Assembly (NCBI GenBank): GCA_004554165.1
Contig: SFNQ01000033.1
Location: forward strand, 1 to 18,551
DNA: 18,551 nt
Direction: 5' to 3'
DNA from: Clostridiales bacterium
GTDB lineage: Bacteria; Bacillota; Clostridia; Christensenellales; CAG-138
The first letter of the stretch is position 1. Each line of letters opens with the position of its first letter. The notes under the pieces are model-generated. The model was given only the letters and a program-made list of their open reading frames with translations. It was not told the origin of the DNA and ran no database searches. A program made the translations under genes and the position numbers. This document shows positions 1 to 7,060 of the stretch, piece by piece.

Positions 1-129
1 TTCGGTCTTTGTTTTCTGACAAACCTACCATAACCGATCTGTGCAAATCCTTCTCCCTTTTTCTCCCCCCTCTGTCCAAGATGTATTGTAATCCTACATT
101 TTCAAGCGCATCTAAGCCGGGGCAGGTCA

Positions 130-159
130 TTGACAAGCGCAAAATGCGCGTATTATACT
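130..159 (+). promoter_or_regulatory. Promoter-like element with palindromic spacer
   Basis: A perfect TTGACA (130-135) is followed after 18 bases by TATACT (154-159). An overlapping TATTAT lies at 151-156, but its spacing is only 15. The spacer contains GCGCAAAATGCGC, a 5-bp inverted repeat that could be an operator or chance. Transcription from here would enter the hairpin-rich stretch upstream of the riboswitch. No coding gene follows closely, so either a non-coding transcript or a false match is possible. Confidence 0.3.
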
Positions 160-364
160 GGTTCTCGGGCAAATCTCCGCCCACGCCTGCGGGGCCTGCC
201 TCCTGCGGATTGTTGAAGGCGGCGGGACGGGCCGCTGCCGCAAATTCAGCCGCAGGGGCGCTTTTCGTTTCCGGCGGATTCGGGGCGGGCAACGAGCTGG
301 CCATCGCCAAGGGCAGCGGCGGGCCGATTGGCCGGGAAGTCGCGCTGCGGCGAAAAGGATTGGG

Positions 365-466
365 GGGCAGCCCAACAATGGGCCGCCCGTTCCGGCATTG
401 CAGTCGCCACAGCCGGAAGCCCTTCAGGGGCTGCGACCCCTGAATACCACAAAAGGAGGGCTTTTT
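365..466 (+). other. Three consecutive hairpins, possible structured RNA
   Basis: Three strong stems follow each other. GGGCAGCCCA (365-374) pairs with TGGGCCGCCC (379-388) with one mismatch and an ACAA loop. TCCGGC (391-396) pairs with GCCGGA (412-417). TTCAGGGG (423-430) pairs perfectly with CCCCTGAA (437-444). An alternative outer pairing of AAGCCCT (417-423) with AGGGCTT (457-463) runs into a short T-tract ending at 466, so the 3' end could act as a terminator. I do not recognise a known RNA family (not RNase P, tmRNA, SRP or 6S as far as I can see). It could also be an elaborate intergenic terminator. Confidence 0.4.
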
Positions 467-493
467 GCCAGTCGAAAGGTGTTATCATGCCTC

Positions 494-522
494 CTGACAG
501 GGGGGCTTGCGTGTTTTGAAAT
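494..522 (+). promoter_or_regulatory. Probable promoter of the B12 operon
   Basis: CTGACA (494-499, five of six matches to TTGACA) is followed after 17 bases by TGAAAT (517-522, four of six matches to TATAAT). The expected transcription start near 529-530 lies exactly at the beginning of the cobalamin aptamer. That positional agreement is the main argument; the hexamers alone are only moderate. Confidence 0.4.
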
Positions 523-530
523 GAATAGCG

Positions 531-713
531 TGTGTTGGTGCGTAAAACTGCGCCGGTGTTGCTCTGCGCAATGCCGTGGGAATGCAGATGAGATTTCTGA
601 GCTATCCCAGTAACCGTGAAGCGGACGAACGGACAGAAGGCCACTGTTCCCCAGAGGGGGGATGGGAAGGCGTCCCAGTAGGAGGAAGCCAAGCCGGGAG
701 ACCTGCCTGCACA
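531..713 (+). promoter_or_regulatory. Cobalamin (adenosylcobalamin) riboswitch aptamer
   Basis: Conserved pieces of the cobalamin riboswitch family appear in the right order. GGGAA near 578 begins the core. GCCACTG is near 643, GGGAAGGCG is in 664-673, and the B12 box AAGCCAAGCCGGGAGACCTG is in about 686-705. The ends TGTG (531-534) and CACA (710-713) can close the outer helix. A Rho-independent terminator follows 58 bases downstream, and the controlled genes encode B12 uptake and adenosylation, which fits the family perfectly. When the coenzyme binds, the expression platform is expected to end transcription before btuF. The exact edges are approximate. Confidence 0.9.
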
Positions 714-771
714 TGAAAACGCTCCTGGGGTGGGGCTAAGCTGCACAATAATTTTTTTACTGTGTTTTCTT

Positions 772-807
772 GGTTACTCCATCGCAAAGGGGGGAGTAAC
801 CTTTTTT
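772..807 (+). terminator. Riboswitch-controlled intrinsic terminator
   Basis: GGTTACTCC (772-780) pairs perfectly with GGAGTAACC (793-801) across a 12-base loop, and six T residues follow (802-807). It lies between the aptamer and btuF, so it is the likely switching element. The 5' arm can also pair with AGTAACC inside the aptamer (609-615), a candidate antiterminator, and with GGGGTAACC at 850-858, which overlaps the btuF ribosome binding site. Confidence 0.85.
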
Positions 808-862
808 ATGTTATCCCCCGGCTCTGTTCATTTCAGGAAAAAAGAGAAAGGGGTAACCGAAC

Positions 863-1834
863 ATGAAACTCAGAAAAACCATTGCGGCATTGCTTGCCGC
901 CCTGCTGCTGGCGCTGACCGCCTGTGCGCAGCCGCAGCCGCCTGCCGCCGCAGCGCCTGCTGCAACGGCCCTGCCCGCCGGATCGCCGGCTGGGAACAAT
1001 CCCGTGACGATTACGGATATGGCCGGACGCGAGATTATGCTGGCAGAGCCCGCGACGCGGGTTGTGGCCCTGACCGCGGCGGATTGCGAGATTCTCTATG
1101 CGCTGGGCGCGGGCGACCTGCTGGTGGGGCGCGGCGAGTATTGCGACTATCCGGCGGCGGTGCTGGAGGTCCCCTCCGTCCAGTCGGGCTATGAAACGAA
1201 CCTGGAGCAGATTCTGGCGCTGGAACCGCAGGTGTTGCTGATGGCGATGATGGCGCAGCCGGAGGAGCACGTCGCCGCGCTGGAGGCCGCAGGCGTGCGG
1301 GTGGTCGTCTCCGATGCGCAGGACATCCCGGGCGTGTATACCGCCATCGAGATGATCGGCGCGCTGCTTGGCAGGGAGACGGAGGCCGCCGGGATGATCG
1401 ACAGCATGAAGGCTGCTTTTTCCGAGCTCGGGGAGGGCGCCGGCGGCGATGGTGAAAAAACGGTCTACTTTGAGGTTTCGCCTCTGGAGTACGGGCTCTG
1501 GACTGCGGGCGCGGATACGTTTATGAATGAAATCGCAGAGCTGCTGGGACTCAGAAACGCTTTTGCGGATGTTTCGGGCTGGGCTGAGATCTCCGAGGAG
1601 CAGGTACTGGAGCGCAACCCGGACTATATCGTCACCATCTCCATGTACTTTGGAGAGGGGCCCACGCCCGTGGAGGAGATTCTGGGTCGCGCGGGCTGGC
1701 AGAATGTGACCGCCGTCAAAAACGGCGCGATCCTGAATCTGGGGAACAACGAGCTCTCGAGGCCGTCCTACCGCCTTGTGGACGGCGCGCGGGCGCTGTA
1801 CCAGTTTGTTTACGGAGCCGCGAATGCGGAATAA
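863..1834 (+). CDS. btuF: Cobalamin ABC transporter, substrate-binding lipoprotein
   Basis: This is a 323-residue extracytoplasmic binding protein that captures B12 (corrinoid) and delivers it to the BtuC permease. Residues 1-20 form a lipoprotein signal, with lipobox LTAC at 18-21 and Cys21 as the lipidated residue. An Ala/Pro-rich linker follows, then a periplasmic-binding fold of the BtuF/FepB cluster. The early stretch TAADCEILYALGAGD and the later EQILALEPQVLL are typical of cobalamin-binding members. The start is chosen because AAAGGGG at 847-853 sits at good distance and the signal peptide begins there. The riboswitch upstream and the cobO gene in the same operon support B12 rather than iron-siderophore as substrate. 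The family name is secure; the exact corrinoid is inferred. Confidence 0.88.
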   Translation: MKLRKTIAALLAALLLALTACAQPQPPAAAAPAATALPAGSPAGNNPVTITDMAGREIMLAEPATRVVALTAADCEILYALGAGDLLVGRGEYCDYPAAVLEVPSVQSGYETNLEQILALEPQVLLMAMMAQPEEHVAALEAAGVRVVVSDAQDIPGVYTAIEMIGALLGRETEAAGMIDSMKAAFSELGEGAGGDGEKTVYFEVSPLEYGLWTAGADTFMNEIAELLGLRNAFADVSGWAEISEEQVLERNPDYIVTISMYFGEGPTPVEEILGRAGWQNVTAVKNGAILNLGNNELSRPSYRLVDGARALYQFVYGAANAE

Positions 1835-2933
1835 ACGGCAGGATACCGGCACGGGAGAGCAAGCCCTGTCCTCCCGTGCTGTGGAGGAACAAATCCGCGA
1901 CAGGGGCTTTTCCCCTCCGGCATGCGCCCTGTGCGCGCTGGCAACGCTGCTGACGCTGCTGCTCTGCGTCTGCGTGGGCAGCGTTGGAATTTCCCCGTCC
2001 CTTACCGTTTCCACCGTCTGGAAGGCCATCCGAAGCGCTGTTCTGGGCTTACAGCCGCCCGAGGGCCTGAACGAGGCGATTATCCTCTCGGTGCGGCTGC
2101 CGCGGGTGCTCTGCGTGGGCCTGACGGGCGCTTCGCTCTCGCTCTGCGGCGCGGCGATGCAGGGGCTGCTGAAAAACCCCCTTGCGGATGGCTCCACGCT
2201 GGGCGTATCCTCCGGCGCTTCGCTGGGCGCGGTGATTGCCATTGCCTTTGGCGTGGCCCTACCCTCGCTGCCCTTTGCCGGGACGATGGGAATGGCGATG
2301 CTGTTCGCCTTCCTGTCGCTTGCCGTTATTCTTGCGCTTGCCTACCGGCTGGACTGCTCGCTCTCCACAAATACGATCATTCTGATCGGCGTGATCTATT
2401 CCATGTTTGCCTCCAGCCTCATTTCCTTTATTACGGTCTATGCTTCGGACCGCGTCCGGCAGATCACCTTCTGGACCATGGGCTCGCTGGCGGGCAGCGG
2501 CTATGGGGACGCGCTGGTGCTGTTTATCACGCTGCTCGTCTGCGGCGCGGCGATCCTCTGCCACGGGCGGGAGCTGAACGCCTTTGCCCTCGGCGAGGAA
2601 AACGCGAGGCACATCGGCGTGAACGTAAGGCGCGTCAGGCTGATCATCATGATTGCGGTATCCGCGCTTATCGGCGTGTGCGTCTCCATCGGCGGGACGA
2701 TCGGCTTTGTGGGGCTTGTCACGCCGCATATGGCGCGCATGGTGGCCGGTCCGAACCACAGGCGCCTGCTGCCTGCGACGATGTTTGCCGGCGCCTGCTT
2801 TCTCATGCTGGCCGACCTGCTGGCCCGGATTCTCCTGAACCCGCTGGAGCTGCCCATCGGCGTGGTCACCAGTTTTATCGGGGCGCTTGTTTTCATATTT
2901 ATTTTCTATCGGTCGAGGAGGGCGGAGCGATGA
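1824..2933 (+). CDS. btuC: Cobalamin ABC transporter, permease
   Basis: This 369-residue integral membrane protein belongs to the FecCD/BtuC permease family and forms the B12 channel with the ATPase encoded next. After a polar N-terminus of about 30 residues, many hydrophobic helices follow. The family signatures RLPRVL, then GAAMQGLLKNPLADG and LGVSSGASLGA are visible, and GTIGFVGLVTPHMAR lies near the C-terminal coupling region. I place the start at ATG 1824, inside the last codons of btuF, because GGAG at 1814-1817 is six bases upstream; a start at 1776 would lie deep in btuF and lacks a good site. Its stop overlaps the next ATG by four bases (ATGA), implying translational coupling. Confidence 0.9.
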   Translation: MRNKRQDTGTGEQALSSRAVEEQIRDRGFSPPACALCALATLLTLLLCVCVGSVGISPSLTVSTVWKAIRSAVLGLQPPEGLNEAIILSVRLPRVLCVGLTGASLSLCGAAMQGLLKNPLADGSTLGVSSGASLGAVIAIAFGVALPSLPFAGTMGMAMLFAFLSLAVILALAYRLDCSLSTNTIILIGVIYSMFASSLISFITVYASDRVRQITFWTMGSLAGSGYGDALVLFITLLVCGAAILCHGRELNAFALGEENARHIGVNVRRVRLIIMIAVSALIGVCVSIGGTIGFVGLVTPHMARMVAGPNHRRLLPATMFAGACFLMLADLLARILLNPLELPIGVVTSFIGALVFIFIFYRSRRAER

Positions 2934-3766
2934 CGCTGCTTTCCGTTACAAATCTGGCCGTGCAGTACGGCGGCAGGAAAATTCTGGATGACGTCAGCTT
3001 CTCCCTTGCGGAGGGTCGCTGGCTGATGCTCGTCGGTTCCAACGGCGCGGGAAAATCCACGCTTGTGAAGGCCATCGCTCAGGGCGTTCCCTACCGGGGC
3101 AGCGTTTGCTACCGCGGGGAGGACGTCAAACGGTACAGGCCGCATGTGCTGGCGAGGCATATCGGCGTTCTTTCGCAGAGCCACCATGTCAGCTATTCCT
3201 TCACCGTGGGCGAGGTGGTCCGGCTTGGCCGGTATTCCCATGCGCCGGGCATTTTCTCGCAAAAGCAGGCCGGAGACGAGCGCTGCGTCCGGGAGGCGCT
3301 GGAGCTGACGGGCATGCTCCCGCTGGCCGGACGCTCCGTTTTGACGCTTTCCGGCGGCGAGCTGCAGCGGGTCTTTCTTGCGCAGCTTTTCGCCCAAAAC
3401 CCACAGATTCTGATTCTCGACGAGCCGACCAATCATCTGGATCTCGTCTATCAAAAGCAGGTCTTTGCGCTTCTCGAAACCTGGCTCCGTGCCGGAAAGG
3501 GACGCGGAATCCTCTCCGTGGTACACGATCTCAGCCTTGCGCGGGCTTATGGTACGGACGCAGTGCTGCTGGATCGCGGAACCCTGATCGCCAGTGGTGC
3601 GGCGGATACGGTTTTTTCGCCGGAGCATCTGGAGCGAGCCTATTCCATGGACGTGTACGCCTGGATGCGAGCCATGCTTTCCCAGTGGGAGGCGGGACGG
3701 GAAGATTTCCCGGCTGCGGAAAAGGACGAAGGGAGACAGAACAAGGGAGTTTCAAAAACACAATGA
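2930..3766 (+). CDS. btuD: Cobalamin ABC transporter, ATP-binding protein
   Basis: This 278-residue ABC ATPase powers import through BtuC from the cytoplasmic face. All motifs are intact: Walker A GSNGAGKST at 36-44, Q-loop glutamine at 83, signature LSGGE at 140-144, Walker B ILILDEPTNHLDL from 160, and the switch histidine in VVHD at 199. Its best relatives by appearance are the FepC/BtuD ATPases. GGAGGGCGGAG directly before the ATG is a strong ribosome binding site, and the gene overlaps btuC by four bases. Residues after about 255 form a polar tail (EAGREDFPAAEKDE) with no recognised function. Confidence 0.9.
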   Translation: MTLLSVTNLAVQYGGRKILDDVSFSLAEGRWLMLVGSNGAGKSTLVKAIAQGVPYRGSVCYRGEDVKRYRPHVLARHIGVLSQSHHVSYSFTVGEVVRLGRYSHAPGIFSQKQAGDERCVREALELTGMLPLAGRSVLTLSGGELQRVFLAQLFAQNPQILILDEPTNHLDLVYQKQVFALLETWLRAGKGRGILSVVHDLSLARAYGTDAVLLDRGTLIASGAADTVFSPEHLERAYSMDVYAWMRAMLSQWEAGREDFPAAEKDEGRQNKGVSKTQ

Positions 3767-3825
3767 CCGCCTTCCCGCTTTCGACGGGGCGGGCGCGCAA
3801 TGCAAACGCATGAGGAGGGAATGCG

Positions 3826-4356
3826 ATGGCGCAACAGGGCCTGATTCACGTCTATTATGGCGAGGGGAAGGGGAAAACGACCGCTGCGCTGGGCCTTGCG
3901 CTGCGGGCAAGCGGGTGCGGCAAGCGCGTTCTTTTCCTGCAATTTCTCAAGGGGGGCCCCTGCGGAGAGCTTGCGCAGCTTGCGCTGCTGCCCGGCCTTA
4001 CGGTGTGGCGCGGGCAGGAGGGGATGCGCTTTGTGGAGCAGATGACGGAGAAGGAGCGGGCGGAGACGCTGCAAAACCAAAACGAGCTCCTTGCGCGGGC
4101 CGTTTCTCTGGCAGAGGCGGGCGCGTGCGAACTGCTGGCGCTGGATGAAGTGCTGGATGCCTGTCAGGAGGGCTTGCTTGACGAGTCCCTGCTGCGGCGT
4201 ATCATTCTCCGGAAACCGGCGGCGCTGGAGCTTGTCATCACGGGGCACAAGCCGGCGGAATGGGTGCTGGATCGGGCGGATTATATCACCGAGATGATCA
4301 AGCGCCGCCATCCCTATGATCGCGGCGTCGCCGCCCGCAGGGGGATAGAATTCTGA
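3826..4356 (+). CDS. cobO: Cob(I)alamin adenosyltransferase, CobA/CobO/BtuR type
   Basis: The enzyme transfers the adenosyl group of ATP to cob(I)alamin, making adenosylcobalamin, the coenzyme form sensed by the upstream riboswitch. It is 176 residues, normal for the family. The unusual P-loop GEGKGKTT is at 12-19, ALDEV at 105-109 is the acidic motif, and VITGHKP at 137-143 is typical. The start follows GAGGAGGGA at 3812-3820. It is last in the operon, 59 bases after btuD, so imported corrinoid is converted at once. The spacer after the gene has GC-rich inverted repeats, such as 4431-4438 with 4444-4451, but no T-tract, so the operon end is not clear. Confidence 0.9.
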   Translation: MAQQGLIHVYYGEGKGKTTAALGLALRASGCGKRVLFLQFLKGGPCGELAQLALLPGLTVWRGQEGMRFVEQMTEKERAETLQNQNELLARAVSLAEAGACELLALDEVLDACQEGLLDESLLRRIILRKPAALELVITGHKPAEWVLDRADYITEMIKRRHPYDRGVAARRGIEF

Positions 4357-4510
4357 CGAAGAAGACCTTTCATGGAACGACCGCCAGAAAGAGTGCGGCC
4401 GGCCCTTTTGCTGCCGTTTGGGCGAGGGCTGCGCCGCAGCCTTTGCGGCGCCGTCAGCGCTGGCGCATGGCGGCGACACGTCACTTTGCAGGCTTGCAGA
4501 TCGCCATGAG

Positions 4511-4964
4511 TTAACGGGCGGGGGGATAGCATGCCAGCACCGTTGCCAGAATCGCCTCAATCACCACAAGGTATTTCAACCAGGGCTGCGGCATGCCGGG
4601 CTTGTTCAGGCAGGCCATCAACAGCATTGCGGCGATGGCCGCAATGACGAACGGGAAGGGAAACGCCGCATAACCGGGATAGAACTTCAGCTTCAAAACC
4701 ATGGGAAGCCGGCAGAGAACAACGTTGAGAAGCACGGTGGAAGCGATGAGCAAGGGCGATCACCATGCCCGCCGCCTTTGGCGGAACGGACGGAACATAG
4801 CCGGCCAAACAGAGGGATACCGGCGCCGCATATATGCAAAACAGGGGCTTTGCGGGCTCTTTGCCCGGGATTCTGATATAGCGCAGGGTCACGAGAACCA
4901 GCAGCGCAAGGACGCTGACAAAGCCGAACCAGAAAGCGATCTGGCCAACCTTCCAGGCGCCCGG
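4511..4964 (-). pseudogene. TDT-family transporter remnant, C-terminal half, frameshifted
   Basis: The minus strand encodes the second half of a TDT-family (TehA/SLAC1-like) membrane transporter, an anion or C4-dicarboxylate channel-like family. The first part reads GQIAFWFGFVSVLALL and, further on, AKPLFCIYAAPVSLCLAGY. The final part, GYAAFPFPFVIAAIA to the stop at 4513-4511, is in another frame. The frame changes near 4753-4758, around GCCCTTGCTCATCGC, so one base was gained or lost. The N-terminal half of the transporter is absent; the frame instead runs upstream into the C_GCAxxG fragment. It is very probably non-functional. A sequencing error could explain the frameshift but not the missing half. 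Confidence 0.7.
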
Positions 4965-5219
4965 CCCTGTAAAGCGGATACACAGCGCCTTGTGCTAACC
5001 CTTGCCCATGTTGAATTCCCGGGTCAGAATGCGACAGCAGATGGCGTTTTTGCCGTTTGCCTCCTTGAACCGGTCGTGCAGTTCGTGCGTCAGCTGCATG
5101 CATTGGATGGATTTCGGCTTTGTCGGGCCGTCCTGCACCGTGCGTCCGAAGAACAGGCCGAGCGCCAGAATGCCGCCGTTGACCGCGCCGCGGGCGCAAG
5201 TGGAATGCTCTGCTTTTTC
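4965..5219 (-). pseudogene. C_GCAxxG_C_C family protein remnant
   Basis: The minus strand reads CARGAVNGGILALGLFFGR, then CMQLTHELHDRFKEANG, then CCRILTREFNMGKG, a TAG stop (4997-4995), and HKALCIRFTG in the same frame. This spacing of cysteines is that of the C_GCAxxG_C_C family, putative redox-active proteins often linked to transporters or reductases. The N-terminus is missing: the frame closes at a TGA inside the hairpin at 5230-5253 and has no suitable start. The central motif has two extra residues (C-AR-GAVNG). After the family's C-terminal cysteine region the frame continues into the TDT fragment, so a deletion probably fused two genes. Confidence 0.6.
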
Positions 5220-5229
5220 GACAGATTGA

Positions 5230-5253
5230 GGAGGCCGGAATCATCCGGCCTCC
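5230..5253 (-). terminator. Strong hairpin after the symporter gene
   Basis: GGAGGCCGGA (5230-5239) pairs perfectly with TCCGGCCTCC (5244-5253) around a four-base loop. It lies 37 bases after the symporter stop, in the direction of minus-strand transcription. No clear T-tract follows on either strand, so it may stabilise the 3' end of the mRNA rather than terminate alone. Confidence 0.5.
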
Positions 5254-5289
5254 CCAATCATTTCGATGGCTGCCAACCGGCAGCGAAAG

Positions 5290-6768
5290 TCAGTTCTCCG
5301 TAGATTCGAGCGTGACCAGCTGCTCCACTTCCTTCTCGCTCAGATAAGCGCTGGGCGCGGGCGCAACGCCCCGCTTCCACTCGATCAGGTTGACGAGGAA
5401 GAAGGTTATCACGCCGACGCCGCAGCCGAACACGACCGGCAGGATGCCGAGATAGAAGTCGCCGCCGGAAAGAATCTGCCATACAATGACGCCGATGGTG
5501 CCGGTGACGATGGAGATTATGCCGGAGTTTTTCGTCGCCCGCGGCACCACGAGGCCGAGGCCATAGGCTGCAAACGGGCCGGCGCAGCGAATGGCGAACG
5601 CGAAGGTGTTCATCGTGACGAGGCTGATCCCGAGGAAGGAGATGCACATGGCGATCAGGCAGGCCACCACGTTGCACACGCGCGTGAGGGTGATCACCTT
5701 CCTGTCGTCCATGGGCTTCTTGCGGATGAGGTTGAGGTAGATATCCTTGATGAACATCGTGGACATGCACAGCAGGTTGGAGTCCGCGCTGGACATGGTC
5801 GCGGAGATGATTGCCGCAGAGATCAGACCCGTGATGATCGGCGGCGCGTACACCGAGGTGACGGCCATCATAGCGTTGCTGCCGTTTTCCGCCAGGCCGG
5901 GAAGCGAATCCTGCAGCGAGAGCGCCGCAAGACCGAGCAGCGTCGGGAAGATGGACATGGCGGCCATCAGCACGGCGGACAGCAGAGAGGCGCCCTTGGC
6001 GGTTTTTTCATCCTTGGCGGTCTCAAAGCGCGAGACCATCTCCGGGCCGCTCAGGAAGGTGCAGAAGTAGTTGAAGATATAGCCGATGATGACCACCCAG
6101 CCGATCTTTGTAAAGTCCAGCTGTACCGGCGGGAGCTTTTCTGCGATGGCGTTCCAGCCGCCCGCGCCGTTGAGCACAAAGGGCGTTGCGATGGCAAGGC
6201 CGACGAAGATGATAATGAACTGAACCAGATCGGAAATCTGGTCCGCGATCATGCCGCCCAGCGTGGTATACAGCACCACGACGAGGCCGGCGATGAGCAG
6301 GCAGACGTTGAGCGGAATTCCGGTCAGGGTAGAGACAACGGAGCCGGACGCCGCAATCTGCGAGGAGGTCAGGCAGAACAGCGCAAGGATGTTCAGCACT
6401 GCGGAGAAGGTGGATGCGGACTTGCCAAAGCGTCGCTGCACGACCTCGGGAATGGTAACGGCCATGGTCTTGCGAATCTTCGGGGCGAAGAACGCCAGCG
6501 GGATCATGGCGATGGAAGCGGCGAGCACATACCAGACCGCGCTCATGCCCCAGCTGCCGAAGGCCTTGGCAGCAAGCCCGGTGGTGCTGCCGCCGCCCAC
6601 ATTGTTGGCGGAGAGGGAGAACGCGACCATGAACAGACCCATTCTGCGGCCGGCAACCATGTAGTCGGAGCTGTTCTTGATCTTGAGCTTTCCGACGATG
6701 AAGCCCACAAGCAGCATGCCGATGAGGTAAGCGAGTACGATAACAAGGGGAAGGATTTGCAGTTCCAT
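5290..6768 (-). CDS. Sodium:solute symporter (SSS family)
   Basis: This is a 492-residue cation-coupled transporter of the SSS/SLC5 family with about thirteen hydrophobic segments, normal in length. Family features are the N-terminal NSSDYMVAGRRMG followed by SLSANNVGGGSTTGLAA, the region YTTLGGMIADQISDLVQ, and SAAIISATMSSADSNLL, whose Ser/Ala-rich helix contributes to the sodium site in this family. The start at 6768 has GGAG eight bases upstream on the minus strand. The substrate cannot be told from sequence; relatives take up pantothenate, proline, sugars or organic acids. It is a single gene, diverging from the chaperone cluster. The damaged C_GCAxxG/TDT remnant lies downstream in the same direction and may once have been co-transcribed. 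Confidence 0.88.
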   Translation of the reverse strand: MELQILPLVIVLAYLIGMLLVGFIVGKLKIKNSSDYMVAGRRMGLFMVAFSLSANNVGGGSTTGLAAKAFGSWGMSAVWYVLAASIAMIPLAFFAPKIRKTMAVTIPEVVQRRFGKSASTFSAVLNILALFCLTSSQIAASGSVVSTLTGIPLNVCLLIAGLVVVLYTTLGGMIADQISDLVQFIIIFVGLAIATPFVLNGAGGWNAIAEKLPPVQLDFTKIGWVVIIGYIFNYFCTFLSGPEMVSRFETAKDEKTAKGASLLSAVLMAAMSIFPTLLGLAALSLQDSLPGLAENGSNAMMAVTSVYAPPIITGLISAAIISATMSSADSNLLCMSTMFIKDIYLNLIRKKPMDDRKVITLTRVCNVVACLIAMCISFLGISLVTMNTFAFAIRCAGPFAAYGLGLVVPRATKNSGIISIVTGTIGVIVWQILSGGDFYLGILPVVFGCGVGVITFFLVNLIEWKRGVAPAPSAYLSEKEVEQLVTLESTEN

Positions 6769-6907
6769 TCTCGTGCTCCTTTCGGTGTTTGGTTGGGGGT
6801 ATGGGGTAACGATTTGCCCGCGTTAAGCATCGGGGCGCTTGCTGGAAGCGAGCTGGAAAGCGTCGCCGCCAAAATTGAATCTGAAAAACGATTGGGTTTA
6901 TGTAGGA

Positions 6908-6937
6908 ATCTTAACAGCAGAAAACGGGGGCTGTAAA
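6908..6937 (-). promoter_or_regulatory. Possible promoter of the symporter gene
   Basis: On the minus strand TTTACA (6937-6932) is followed after 18 bases by TAAGAT (6913-6908). Matches are five of six and four of six to the housekeeping consensus. Transcription would start about 130 bases before the symporter ATG. Confidence 0.3.
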
Positions 6938-6990
6938 GGGAAAAGGGTGAGAAAACGAAAAATCTGCAACTTTTTGGTGAACGCGACCGA

Positions 6991-7022
6991 CTCCGGTTTT
7001 ACGCGGCTCGCCTCCGGTTTTA
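6991..7022 (+). repeat. Two direct repeats, CTCCGGTTTTA, 21 bases apart
   Basis: CTCCGGTTTTA occurs at 6991-7001 and again at 7012-7022. The distance of 21 bases is two helical turns, so the copies face the same side of the DNA. The second ends nine bases before the TTTACA of the rightward promoter candidate. This arrangement is typical of tandem activator or repressor half-sites, but the protein is unknown. Confidence 0.55.
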
Positions 7023-7030
7023 TGCCGATC

Positions 7031-7060
7031 TTTACAACGGGCCGTTTAAAGTGCTAACAT
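7031..7060 (+). promoter_or_regulatory. Possible promoter of the chaperone cluster
   Basis: TTTACA (7031-7036) is followed after 18 bases by TAACAT (7055-7060). The -35 matches five of six and the -10 four of six. A start near 7067 would give a leader of about 160 bases. The partial CIRCE-like arm AAGTGCTAA overlaps the -10. Confidence 0.3.

Larger units (their letters stand above)
1..493. other. Leader region without a confident gene
   Basis: No reading frame here has a convincing start, ribosome binding site and recognisable product together. The first 70 bases of the plus strand are pyrimidine-rich. On the minus strand this reads GGGAG followed six bases later by TTG, so a gene could start near base 45 and run leftward out of the window, but too little is visible to call it. 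The rest contains a promoter-like element (130-159) and three strong consecutive hairpins (365-444), described separately. Confidence 0.4.

Noticed and set aside
1..45. Possible minus-strand gene start (TTG after GGGAG) leaving the window
   Set aside because: Only about fifteen codons are visible, with no recognisable protein and no supporting promoter.
87..98. TGTA-N4-TACA dyad resembling a BlaI/CopY-type operator
   Set aside because: Half-sites are in the wrong order and spacing for the known consensus, and no regulator gene is nearby.
9..443. Long plus-strand frame of 144 codons at the left end
   Set aside because: No ribosome binding site, an unusual Gly/Ala-rich composition, and its end runs through strong hairpins. 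No family is recognisable.
5214..5226. Perfect Spo0A-box-like TGTCGAAAAA on the minus strand
   Set aside because: It lies in the decayed C_GCAxxG remnant with no promoter; a short match like this is expected by chance.
6880..6900. Catabolite-repression (cre) site near TGAAAAACG
   Set aside because: The spacing between the TG and CG elements is off by one base and the 3' half is absent.
5266..6936. 556-codon plus-strand frame opposite the symporter
   Set aside because: It is antisense to a clear SSS transporter, is dominated by His/Asp/Arg/Glu low-complexity residues and lacks a ribosome binding site.
7031..7057. CIRCE heat-shock operator before the chaperone cluster
   Set aside because: Only the right arm (AAGTGCTAA) fits; the left arm at the required nine-base spacing reads TTTACAACG and does not match.
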